Shown here piece after piece: positions 7,332 through 15,481 of a stretch of DNA of 64,000 nucleotides. A program made the position numbers and the translations under genes. The notes beneath the pieces were generated by a model, which did not search any database, was not told where the DNA came from, and saw nothing but the letters and a program-made list of their open reading frames with translations. The stretch's first letter is position 1. Every line of letters starts with the position of its first letter. The stretch comes from Streptomyces sp. NBC_00237 (GTDB lineage: Bacteria > Actinomycetota > Actinomycetes > Streptomycetales > Streptomycetaceae). The stretch covers positions 496,001 to 560,000 of the forward strand of contig NZ_JAPEMT010000002.1 of assembly GCF_026342435.1 (NCBI RefSeq). The letters are read 5' to 3'.

Positions 7332-7394
7332 GTTCAGGTCCTCGAAGGGTCAGTTCAGGTCCTCGAAGGGTCAGTTCAGGTCCTCGAAGGGCGA
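7332..7394 (-). repeat. 21-bp tandem triplication containing the gvpS stop codon
   Basis: Three adjacent units at 7332-7352, 7353-7373 and 7374-7394. Read on the minus strand each encodes PFEDLN, and the first two PFEDLN copies are each followed by TGA; the third copy is followed by CGA instead. So gvpS ends at the first stop, and two further in-frame copies of its tail follow in the untranslated gap before gvpK. Confidence 0.9.
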
Positions 7395-7586
7395 CGGAAC
7401 GTTCGCGCTGACCGAGCTGATGAGTGCGTTGAGGTCGATGCGTACGAGGTCGACGTCCGCGATCCGCAGGGTCAGGTCCCCGGAGAGCACCACCCCGCCC
7501 GCGAGCAGCCGGTCGAGCAGGTCGACGAGGGCGATCTCGCGCTGGGCGAGGGCGTCGATGTCGTGGTCGTCGGTGTAGTGGCTCAT
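7371..7586 (-). CDS. gvpS: Gas vesicle protein GvpS (GvpA/J family)
   Basis: 71 residues; the ATG overlaps the gvpL stop (ATGA). The core LLDRLLAGGVVLSGDLTLRI, then ADVDLVRIDLNALISSV, is the conserved amphipathic helix-strand-strand-helix unit shared by GvpA, GvpJ and GvpS. GvpS is a minor shell-type protein in Streptomyces clusters. The C-terminal PFEDLN-stop is embedded in a 21-bp tandem triplication running toward gvpK. Confidence 0.92.
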   Translation of the reverse strand: MSHYTDDHDIDALAQREIALVDLLDRLLAGGVVLSGDLTLRIADVDLVRIDLNALISSVSANVPSPFEDLN

Positions 7587-8629
7587 GGGCGGCCCTCCCC
7601 CTTTCGGCTCTGGTCCTGGCTCTCGCCCCGGCTCTCGTCCCGGCTCCGAGCGGTGTCCTCGTCGCCGATGTTCGCGAAGGAGTACGGGGCCCAGGGCCCG
7701 GTCAGTTCCACCCGTACGCCCCCGCCCTCCTCGGGGGTGAGGGCCCGCACCTGCTCGACGAACGCCTCGCTGCTGCCGCGCGGCACCAGATAGGCCGCGT
7801 TGAGCACGTTCTGGCCGCTCCGGCCGGAGAGCCGGGCGTCCTGGAGGCGGTGCAGCAGCGCGTGCTCGGCGCTCCGCGAGAGCTCCGTGTGCACCGTGCG
7901 GCAGAACGCGTCGGCCTTCCTGGAGTCCGTCTCGCGGGAGCGCCGCTGGGCGAGCCGCTGCTGGAGGTAGCTGCGCCCGGCACCCGGACTGTCGGCGCGG
8001 AGGGGCGGTGCGGACTCGGCAGGAGCGGGCTTGGGCGAGGTTTCCGCGTACACCTTCACGCCCCATTCGACGCGCCCGTCGAGGAGGTCCAGGGCCCGTA
8101 CGAAACGGTCGCGGCCGGACTCCAGGAGCCGCCGCACCCCGTCGTCGTCGCGGCACACCGTCGCCAGGCGCAGCGGCAGCGGACTGACCACGGTGGTCAG
8201 CGCGGTGACGACGGCCTGGTGGGTGCGGGCGGTACCGGCCAGCCAGTCGAGGTCTTCGAGGTGGGCCCTGAGCGGCGCCTCGTCGAAGTCCGCAGCGGGC
8301 ACCGGGCTGACCACGGCGACCAGTCCCTCGTGGTGCAGCAGCCGGGGCGGTTCGCCGTCGAGGCCGCGCCCGCCCTCCTCGGGGAGGGCCCCGTCGAAGG
8401 GGCGGGTCACGGCGTAGACGTATCGGAGCTCGGCGGGGCCGGAGGCGTCCTGGAACACTTCGTCGGGGCCTTCGCGTCCGGTCGGGCCGGTGGGATCGGT
8501 CGAGCCGGTGGGATCGGTCGGGCCGGTGGGACCGGTCGAGCCGGACGGATCCGTCGGGCCGGTCGGGCCGGACGGATCGGTCGAGCCGGGGCTGCTCGGG
8601 TTGCCTGCCATGTCTGTCATGTCTGTCAT
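7583..8629 (-). CDS. gvpL: Gas vesicle protein GvpL (GvpF/L family) with repeat N-terminus
   Basis: 348 residues. Residues about 10-52 are Ser/Thr/Pro/Gly/Asp repeats (STDPSGPTGPTD style), extending a normal GvpL of about 290 residues. The family domain starts at ELRYVYAVTRP and contains VVSPVPAADF, LPLRLATV, WGVKVYA, and C-terminal VELTGPWAPYSF. GvpF/L proteins bind the shell protein and help nucleate assembly. Start and stop overlap the neighbours by ATGA. The C-terminal tail after IGDEDTARS is charged and variable. Confidence 0.93.
   Translation of the reverse strand: MTDMTDMAGNPSSPGSTDPSGPTGPTDPSGSTGPTGPTDPTGSTDPTGPTGREGPDEVFQDASGPAELRYVYAVTRPFDGALPEEGGRGLDGEPPRLLHHEGLVAVVSPVPAADFDEAPLRAHLEDLDWLAGTARTHQAVVTALTTVVSPLPLRLATVCRDDDGVRRLLESGRDRFVRALDLLDGRVEWGVKVYAETSPKPAPAESAPPLRADSPGAGRSYLQQRLAQRRSRETDSRKADAFCRTVHTELSRSAEHALLHRLQDARLSGRSGQNVLNAAYLVPRGSSEAFVEQVRALTPEEGGGVRVELTGPWAPYSFANIGDEDTARSRDESRGESQDQSRKGEGRP
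8481..8590 (-). repeat. 18-nt degenerate tandem repeats in gvpL
   Basis: Imperfect units of about 18 nt, each coding six residues of the S/T-D-P-(S/T)-G-P type, occupy the 5' end of gvpL. The repeats stay in frame, so they look like a length-variable disordered tail rather than a mobile element. Confidence 0.8.
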
Positions 8630-8976
8630 GCCTGTTCTGCTTGCCCGTCCTTCGCCCTTTCAAGCTCCGGAGCGGCGGCTTCCAGATCGGCGATGCGGCG
8701 CTTGAGGCGTTCGTTCTCCTCGGTCATCTCACGTCGCCTGGCTCCCGAGGACAGCGAGGGGTCGTCCTCCCACCAGTCGATGCCCATCTCCTTGGCCTTG
8801 TCGACCGAGGCCACGATCAGGCGGAGCTTGATGGTGAGGAGCTCGATGTCCAGGAGGTTGATCTTGATGTCTCCCGCGATGACGACGCCCTTGTCCAGGA
8901 CCCGTTCCAGGATGTCGGCGAGGTTGGCCCCGCCGCCCGACCCGTACGGGTCGGGCAGTCTTGCGGCGGTGTTCAT
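8626..8976 (-). CDS. gvpJ: Gas vesicle protein GvpJ (GvpA family)
   Basis: 116 residues. The GvpA-type core (about 19-62) reads LADILERVLDKGVVIAGDI, then LLDIELLTIKLRLIVASVDKA. A C-terminal heptad-like helix (MTEENERLKRRIADLEAAA, about 84-102) could form a coiled coil. GvpJ is a minor structural protein, possibly of the conical caps. ATGA overlaps on both sides couple it to gvpZ and gvpL. Confidence 0.93.
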   Translation of the reverse strand: MNTAARLPDPYGSGGGANLADILERVLDKGVVIAGDIKINLLDIELLTIKLRLIVASVDKAKEMGIDWWEDDPSLSSGARRREMTEENERLKRRIADLEAAAPELERAKDGQAEQA

Positions 8977-10227
8977 CGGCGGCCCCTGTCCCCGGAGTCG
9001 GCGTACTCGCGCTGCTTACGCGTGTCGGCGTCCTCGTCGTCTCCCTCGTCCTCGACCAGTTCGGCGTCCTCGTACTCCGCCTCCGGATCCTCTTCCTCCG
9101 CGTCCTCGTACTCGGCCTCGGGCTCGCCCTCCTCCTCGGCGCCGTCCTCGTCGTACTCGGCCTCCGGGTCGTGGTCGTCGCCCTCGTCCGCCTCGTCGTA
9201 CTCGGCCTCGTGGTCGCGTTCCTCGTCGCCCTCCTCGGCCTCTTCCTCCTCGTACTCGCCCTCGGGCCGGTCGCCGTCGGAATCGGAGTCGGAATCTGCC
9301 TCGGAGTCGCTTGCCGCAGCCTCGTGGCCGTCTTCGTGGTCCTCTTCGTGACCCTCTTCGCGGCCTTCCTCCTCGGCGCGGGCCTCTTCCTCCTCCGCGA
9401 GCGCGTCCTCGTGGGTCTTGACGACCTCGCCGTCCTCGATGGAGCCGCGCCATCCGTCGTCGATGTCGCCCTTCATCGAGATGTGCCGCGCGTAGTTCTT
9501 GAGGTCGAGCCTGGCCCGGCGGCCCTGGGCGCGCCAGATGTTGCCGGTCTTCTCGAACAGGCCCTTCGGGTAGTACTCGATGACCAGCAGCACGCGGGTG
9601 ATGTTGTCGCCCAGCGGGTGGAAGGTGACGACGCCCTTGGTGGTGCCCTTGGCGCCCTCGGACGTCCAGGAGATCCGCGCGTCGGGGACCTGCTGGGTGG
9701 TGTGCGCCTTCCAGCTCCGGTTGGACCAGAAGACCTTGAGCTTCCAGTCGGAAGTGGTGTCGTCCGCCGTGGTCGCGCTCTTGACGCCCTTGGCGAAGGT
9801 GGAGAAGTCCTCGTAGCGGGTCCACTGGTCGTACGCGACCCGTACGGGCACGCCGACGTCGATCGTCTCCAGGATGATGACGGGCTTGCCGCCGCCACCG
9901 CCCTTCTTCCTCTTGCCCTTGCCGCCGAACAGGCCGGAGAACGTGTCCTTCGCCTTGTCCTTCAAGTGCCCCGCCCCCAGTTCGACCGCCGACCGCATCG
10001 GGCCCTTGCCCTCGGCGAGCTTCCGGCCGCCGTCCAGGGCCAGCTTGGCGAAGCCGGGACTGTTGCCTTCGGCGATGTCGTTGAGCTTGACGGTGGACTC
10101 GCCCAGCTTGCGGCCCACTCCGGTGAGGATGCGGGTGACCTGGGCGGCCATGTATGCCTGCGCCTCCTGCTTGAGGCGGTCCGTGATCTCGGTGTCCGGC
10201 TTCAGCGCGTCGGCCGCGCCCTTCAGG

Positions 10228-10235
<8 letters not shown>
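8973..10235 (-). CDS. gvpZ: GvpZ: SRPBCC-like domain with long acidic tail
   Basis: 420 residues from GTG at 10235, which has AAGGGGGG upstream and overlaps the gvpY stop by 8 nt. The N-terminal 100 residues are helical and basic. A polyketide-cyclase/SRPBCC-like domain (about 118-270) starts VIILETIDVGVPV and includes YDQWTRYEDFSTFAKGV and ISWTSEGAKGTTKGVV. From about 290 the protein is almost wholly Glu/Asp with recurring EAEYDE/EAEYED units. Known from Streptomyces gvp clusters; function unstudied. The acidic tail contrasts with the basic tail of GvpY encoded just upstream. Confidence 0.88.
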
Positions 10236-10955
<720 letters not shown>

Positions 10956-10959
<4 letters not shown>

Positions 10960-11201
10960 CGTCCTTGCATCCCCTTCTGCTTCTGCTCCAGCCGGTCGAG
11001 GAGCGCGTCCTCCAGCCGGTCGAATTCGGCCTCCTCGATCTCCCCCGCCTCAAGGCGCTCCTCAAGGGCGCGGAGTTCGGCCTGGATGGCCGCCGGGTCG
11101 TAGTACTGCTTCTCCGCCTCCGCGACCACCTGCCGCAGCACCCATCCGGTGCCGCGCACGGGGGCCAGCGGAAGCAGGAGCAGCTCTCCCAGGAGCCCCA
11201 T
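10956..11201 (-). CDS. gvpG: Gas vesicle protein GvpG
   Basis: 81 residues. Starts MGLLGELLLLPLAPVRG, then GWVLRQVVAEAEKQYYD and a Glu-rich coiled-coil-like helix (LRALEERLEAGEIEEAEFDR), the normal GvpG layout and size. Accessory assembly protein. Lies 3 nt after the gvpF stop and overlaps gvpY by ATGA. Confidence 0.93.
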
Positions 11202-11204
11202 GGG

Positions 11205-11921
11205 CTACTCCACGAAGCTGTACGGGGGCAGCGGGCCGTTGACCTGGAGCACCAGGTGCGGGGCCTCCCGCTGGAGGGCGTCGACGGCCTCGGTGAACTC
11301 GGCGGAGGCGTCGCGTTCGACGAGGAAGGACACGTTGGCCAGCCAGCCGGTGGACTCCGGTCCGGGGCTGGTGTCGACCGCCGCGCCTTCGAGCGACTGG
11401 CGTACGAGCAGACCGTCGGCCTTCTCGCGCTGCTGCACGGCGGCCACGACACGCTCGCCCAGCGCCAGCTTCTGCTCGTAAGTGCCGCCACCCGCAGCCC
11501 TGTTGGCCTCGTTGAGGGTGCGCAGCTCGGAGTCGGTGGCGAGCACCTGGTGGAGCACGGCCTCCTCGTCGTGGGTGGCCTTGACGTTGTACTCGACCTT
11601 GCCCTCCAGGGCGTCGAGCCGTTCCAGGTAGTGCTTCTCGCGCTCGGCGAGGACGGTCCTGACCGTCTCGTCGTCGGCCGAGACGCTGCCGAACCGCATC
11701 GGCAGTACGGCGCCCTGCGCGCCCGCCTCGGACAGCACGCTCTGGTGCGCGAGGAGGTCGCGGCGCTTGGGCCGCAGGTTCTCCGGCGCTTCGCTGACCA
11801 GGGCGGTCAGTTCACCGGTCTTGATCGCGTAGACGGGCTGCGGCGGGTCGCCGACGCCGCCCATCTGCTCGGGGAGCGCGGGATGCGCGGCACGGGTGAT
11901 TCCGTAGACGTACGTGCTCAT
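11205..11921 (-). CDS. gvpF: Gas vesicle protein GvpF
   Basis: 238 residues from ATG at 11921, overlapping the gvpA stop. GvpF/L signatures: [10 protein letters not shown] at the N-terminus, LPMRFGSV (about 74-81), [11 protein letters not shown], and C-terminal [14 protein letters not shown]. GvpF is thought to hold the monomeric shell protein and aid nucleation. It pairs with gvpL as the second family member of the operon. Confidence 0.94.
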   Translation of the reverse strand: MSTYVYGITRAAHPALPEQMGGVGDPPQPVYAIKTGELTALVSEAPENLRPKRRDLLAHQSVLSEAGAQGAVLPMRFGSVSADDETVRTVLAEREKHYLERLDALEGKVEYNVKATHDEEAVLHQVLATDSELRTLNEANRAAGGGTYEQKLALGERVVAAVQQREKADGLLVRQSLEGAAVDTSPGPESTGWLANVSFLVERDASAEFTEAVDALQREAPHLVLQVNGPLPPYSFVE

Positions 11922-12334
11922 TCCTGCTCCTCCTTCCGGCGCGTCGTGGTGCGCCGGGCCCGCGGCTTCGACTGGGTGCTCTCCTCGCGCGCCTGCTGGA
12001 AGGCACCGGAGATGGTCTCCGCGGCACCGGACAGGGCCCCCTTGGTCTTGCCGGAAGCGCCCTTCTCCATCATGTCGCCGGTGATGTCGGTGAGACCGGA
12101 CGGCTTCTTGGCGCCGGTCTCCAGGTCGAGGCGGTTGCACGCCTCGGCGAAGCGCAGATAGGTGTCGACACTGGCCACCACGACACGAATGTCGATCTTC
12201 AGGATCTCGATGCCCACCAGGGACACGCGGACGAATGCGTCGATGACGAGCCCCCTGTCGAGGACGAGTTCAAGGACGTCGTAGAGGCCGCTGGTTCCGC
12301 CGCCTCCACCTTGCTGTGCCGGAACAACGGTCAT
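11918..12334 (-). CDS. gvpA: Gas vesicle shell protein GvpA
   Basis: 138 residues. The shell-forming core (about 16-63) is [19 protein letters not shown], then [24 protein letters not shown], the amphipathic beta-hairpin that builds the vesicle wall. Unlike canonical 70-residue GvpA proteins it carries a 60-residue tail, ending in a basic stretch ([16 protein letters not shown]), as in Streptomyces homologues. Second gene of the operon, 57 nt after gvpO. Confidence 0.93.
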   Translation of the reverse strand: MTVVPAQQGGGGGTSGLYDVLELVLDRGLVIDAFVRVSLVGIEILKIDIRVVVASVDTYLRFAEACNRLDLETGAKKPSGLTDITGDMMEKGASGKTKGALSGAAETISGAFQQAREESTQSKPRARRTTTRRKEEQE

Positions 12335-12391
12335 GTCGACCGGTCTCCTTCATCTGTTGGGAAGCGCATCCGTGGGGATGCGCGGGCCGGG

Positions 12392-12787
12392 CTACTTCTT
12401 GTCGGCCCGGCCACGCTCGTAACGGCCGACGCGGCGATATCCGGTGAGCTCGCCGTCGGGGTCCAGCTGGACCTCGTACGAAGCGAGCAGGCTCATGGTG
12501 TCGGGGACGCGCTCCAGTTCGAGCACCTCCACGCGCAACACCCAGCCGTCCTCGATCTGTTCGAAGGAGGACACGGATTCGGCGGGCATTCCGGTGAGTT
12601 CCGAAATCTGCTCGCGTGCCGCGCGCAGGACTCGCATAGGACCCGGCTTTTTCTGCCGGGGCCGCTCGGCCGGCTTCTCGGTCGGCTTCTCGCTCTGCCC
12701 CGTGCGCTCTTCGTGTTTTTCTTCGCGCCGTTCTTCGTCGGCCTTGGCTGGTGTTTTCTTCGGAGTGTTCTCTGATGTATTTGCCAT
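12392..12787 (-). CDS. gvpO: Gas vesicle protein GvpO
   Basis: 131 residues. The first 48 are Lys/Glu/Pro-rich and disordered; the GvpO domain follows (about 50-128) with RVLRAAREQISELTGMPAES, GWVLRVEVLELERVPDTMS, LLASYEVQLDPDGEL and GYRRVGRYERG. First gene of the gvp operon, as in S. coelicolor clusters. In haloarchaea GvpO affects gvp expression; role here unproven. A SigB-type promoter-like box lies immediately upstream. Confidence 0.93.
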   Translation of the reverse strand: MANTSENTPKKTPAKADEERREEKHEERTGQSEKPTEKPAERPRQKKPGPMRVLRAAREQISELTGMPAESVSSFEQIEDGWVLRVEVLELERVPDTMSLLASYEVQLDPDGELTGYRRVGRYERGRADKK

Positions 12788-12806
12788 GGCTGCCTCGGAG
12801 GAGCGG

Positions 12807-12831
12807 GTAACCGCCCACGTCTGGCGCAAAC
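12807..12831 (-). promoter_or_regulatory. Possible SigB-type promoter of the gvp operon
   Basis: On the minus strand GTTT (12828-12831) and GGTTAC (12807-12812) are separated by 15 nt, one base off GGGTAC. Initiation would fall close to 12800, leaving a leader of about 13 nt before gvpO. Confidence 0.35.
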
Positions 12832-12844
12832 CCTCGGAAGGGGA

Positions 12845-12870
12845 GCGTTGTTCGATTCGGGGCGGGGTAC
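12845..12870 (+). promoter_or_regulatory. Possible SigB-type promoter of the MFS gene
   Basis: GCGT (12845-12848), 16-nt spacer and GGGTAC (12865-12870) fit GNNT-N14-16-GGGTAC exactly. The box ends 10 nt before the ATG at 12881, so the transcript would be leaderless or almost so; I see no Shine-Dalgarno there, which fits. Confidence 0.4.
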
Positions 12871-12880
12871 CCGTCGCGCC

Positions 12881-14335
12881 ATGACAACAACAGACAGCGG
12901 AGCGTTCCCTGAGGTCCGCACGCGCATTCCGGCGCGGCTGGACCGCCTCCCGTGGTCTCCCTGGCACTGGAGGATCATCATCGGCCTCGGCACGGTGTGG
13001 ATCCTCGATGGCCTGGAAGTGACCATCGTCGGCAATATCGTCGTGCGGCTCGCCGAAGAAGGCAGCGGCATCGCCATCACCACCACACAGGTAACGACGA
13101 CCGCGGCCGCCCTGTACGTGGCGGGCGCCTGTGTGGGCGCACTGGTCTTCGGCCGACTCACCGATCTCTTCGGCCGCAAGAAACTCTTCCTGATCACGCT
13201 GGCGGTCTATCTCGCCGCCACGGCGGCGACCGCGCTTTCGGGCTCCGCCTGGTACTTCTTCGTGTGCCGGTTCATCACCGGGCTCGGAATCGGCGGCGAA
13301 TACGCGGCGATCAATTCGGCCATCGACGAACTCATTCCGAGCAGGCTGCGCGGCCGCATCGACCTCATCATCAACGGCACCTTCTGGGCGGGCGCGGCAC
13401 TGGGCGCGCTGGCGTCGGTGCTCCTGCTGGACACGGACCTGTTCCCGAAGGACGTGGGCTGGCGGCTGTCGTTCGCGATCGGTGTGGTGCTGGGGCTGGT
13501 GATCCTGCTCGTACGGCGTCATGTGCCGGAGAGCCCGCGGTGGTTGATGGTGCACGGGCGGGAGGAGGAGGCCGACCGGATCGTCAGCGCGGTGGAACGG
13601 AAGGTCCAGGACGAGACGGGTACGCCGCTGCCGGTGCCGGACGAGGAGATCACGGTCCGCCAGCGCGGATCGATCGGCTTCTCGGAGATAATCCGGACCG
13701 TCTTCTCGCAGTACCGCAACCGGGCGATCCTCGGGCTCTCGCTCTTCGTCGGACAGGCGTTCCTCTACAACTCGATCACCTTCGGGTACGCGATCATCCT
13801 GGAGAAGTTCTTCGGGGTGGGAACGGGCTCGGCGGCGTACTACTTCGCGGTGATCTGCGTGGGGAACCTGCTCGGGCCGCTGGTCCTGGGGCACTTCTTC
13901 GACTCGGTGGGGCGGGTCCCGATGATCGCGGGCACGTACGTGCTCTCGGGGGTGCTGCTCTTCGGTACGGCGATGCTCTTCCAGAACGGGGCGCTGACCG
14001 CGACGACGATGACCGCGTGCTGGTGCGTGGTGCTCTTCTTCGCCTCGGCGGGGGCGAGTTCGGCGTATCTGACGGTGAGTGAGGTCTTCCCGCTGGAGAC
14101 CCGGGCGATGTCGATCTCCTTCTTCTACGCGGTGGGCACGGCGCTCGGCGGGGTCACCGGCCCGATCCTCTTCAACGGCCTGGTGAGCAGCGGAAAGCCG
14201 GGCGACACGACGCTCGCCTTCTGCATCGGGGCGGCGCTGATGGTGGGCGCGGGGATCGTGGAAGCCCTCCTCGGCGTGAAGTCCGAACGCAGGTCCCTCG
14301 AATCCATCGCCCAACCCCTGAGCGCGGTGCGGTAG
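12881..14335 (+). CDS. MFS metabolite:proton symporter
   Basis: 484 residues, 12 hydrophobic segments. Start ATG at 12881 rather than the upstream TTG. Diagnostic sites: WILDGLEVTIVGN in TM1, GRLTDLFGRKK in the loop after TM2 (about 86-96), RFITGLGIGGEYAAINSAI in TM4, and PESPRWLMVHGREEEA after TM6. This fits the sugar-porter/aromatic-acid symporter branch of MFS importers; substrate unknown. Divergent from the gvp operon across a 93-bp gap with promoter-like boxes on both strands. Confidence 0.88.
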   Translation: MTTTDSGAFPEVRTRIPARLDRLPWSPWHWRIIIGLGTVWILDGLEVTIVGNIVVRLAEEGSGIAITTTQVTTTAAALYVAGACVGALVFGRLTDLFGRKKLFLITLAVYLAATAATALSGSAWYFFVCRFITGLGIGGEYAAINSAIDELIPSRLRGRIDLIINGTFWAGAALGALASVLLLDTDLFPKDVGWRLSFAIGVVLGLVILLVRRHVPESPRWLMVHGREEEADRIVSAVERKVQDETGTPLPVPDEEITVRQRGSIGFSEIIRTVFSQYRNRAILGLSLFVGQAFLYNSITFGYAIILEKFFGVGTGSAAYYFAVICVGNLLGPLVLGHFFDSVGRVPMIAGTYVLSGVLLFGTAMLFQNGALTATTMTACWCVVLFFASAGASSAYLTVSEVFPLETRAMSISFFYAVGTALGGVTGPILFNGLVSSGKPGDTTLAFCIGAALMVGAGIVEALLGVKSERRSLESIAQPLSAVR

Positions 14336-14341
14336 GGCTCG

Positions 14342-14467
14342 CGCGGGCGGCGGGGCTCTCGCGGACAGCGGGCGGCCTCGCGGGCGGCGGGTGGCCTCGC
14401 GACAGTGGGTGGCCTCGCGGGCGGCGGGGCTCTCGCGGACAGCGGGCGGCCTCGCGGGCGGCGGGTG
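14342..14467. repeat. 52-bp direct repeat pair in the convergent gap
   Basis: Identical 52-nt copies at 14342-14393 and 14416-14467, separated by 22 nt that carry further related GCGGGTGGCCTCGCG fragments. Lies between the MFS stop and the end of the LigD polymerase gene. No coding signal. Confidence 0.85.
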
Positions 14468-14524
14468 ACCCGACTCACCACCGAGGGCTCTGCCCCGGGT
14501 CCCCCGCGCCCCGCTCGCCGGGTC

Positions 14525-15481
14525 TCACCTGCTCACCCCCGCCAGCCTCTTCCGGGCCGGGCCCAGGCCCCGTCCCTTCCCCATCACCCCCGCCCAGGGG
14601 TTCCGCCGAGCCTGCTCCAGTACCCCCTCCACGTCCCCCAGCGACCACGTCCTCGCCGTCACCCCCGGATCCTCCACCTGCTCCCAGCTCACCGGTACCG
14701 CCACCGGCGCCCCCGCCCTGGCCCGGGGCGACCACGGCGCGACCGCGGTCTGGGCGTACCCGTTCCGCTGCACGTCCAGGTAGAGCCGGTCCCCCCGCGC
14801 CCGTTTCCGTACCGCCGTCGTCAGCCGCTCCGGATGCCGCCCGGCCAGCAACTCCGCCACCTCCTTCGCGAAGGACCGCGACTCCTCGAACGTCGTGTGC
14901 CCGTTCAGCGGAACCACCACGTGCAGCCCCTTCGACCCCGTCGTCATCGGCGCCGACGGCACATGGAGCTCCTCCAGCAGCTCCCGCAGCCACCGTGCCG
15001 CGTCCCGTACCGCGCCGAAGTCCTCCGTCGGCGGGTCCAGGTCGAAGACCAGGCGGTCCGGCCACGGCAGCCGGTCCGTGCGCGACAGCCACCTGTGCAG
15101 GGTCAGACACGCCTGGTCGGCGAGCAGGACCAGCGTGGCGCCGTCGTCGCACACCATGTGCCGCACCGTCCCGCCCTCCTTCTCGACCGTGACCCGCCGC
15201 ACCCACTCCGGCCAGTTCTCCGGGGTGTCCTTCTGGACGAAGCGCGGCCCCTTCACCCCGTCCGGAAGGCGTTCGAGCATCAGCGGCCGGTCCTTCAACT
15301 GCGGCAGCATGAAGAGCGCCATCCGCCGGTAGTACGCCGCCAGATCGGCCTTGGTCACCCCCATGACCCCCGTCGCCCCCGCATCGGGGAACAGCACCTT
15401 CTCCGGCCGGTGCACGGCCACGGTGTGCCGTCCCACCCGCACCTCCAGGACCCCGTCCGGGTCCGCGGTACGCCCGTTCAC
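14525..15481 (-). CDS. LigD-type polymerase/primase domain protein (NHEJ)
   Basis: 318 residues from GTG at 15481, overlapping the transketolase stop. A stand-alone archaeo-eukaryotic primase-like polymerase: VAVHRPEKVLFPDAG near the N-terminus, QKDTPENWPEWV, metal-binding LVFDLDPPTEDF (about 165) and TTGSKGLHVVVPL (about 200). In bacterial non-homologous end joining this module fills gaps and adds nucleotides. The ligase and nuclease parts of LigD, and Ku, are not in this window. Translationally coupled to transketolase, which is not an obvious functional partner. Confidence 0.9.
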   Translation of the reverse strand: MNGRTADPDGVLEVRVGRHTVAVHRPEKVLFPDAGATGVMGVTKADLAAYYRRMALFMLPQLKDRPLMLERLPDGVKGPRFVQKDTPENWPEWVRRVTVEKEGGTVRHMVCDDGATLVLLADQACLTLHRWLSRTDRLPWPDRLVFDLDPPTEDFGAVRDAARWLRELLEELHVPSAPMTTGSKGLHVVVPLNGHTTFEESRSFAKEVAELLAGRHPERLTTAVRKRARGDRLYLDVQRNGYAQTAVAPWSPRARAGAPVAVPVSWEQVEDPGVTARTWSLGDVEGVLEQARRNPWAGVMGKGRGLGPARKRLAGVSR

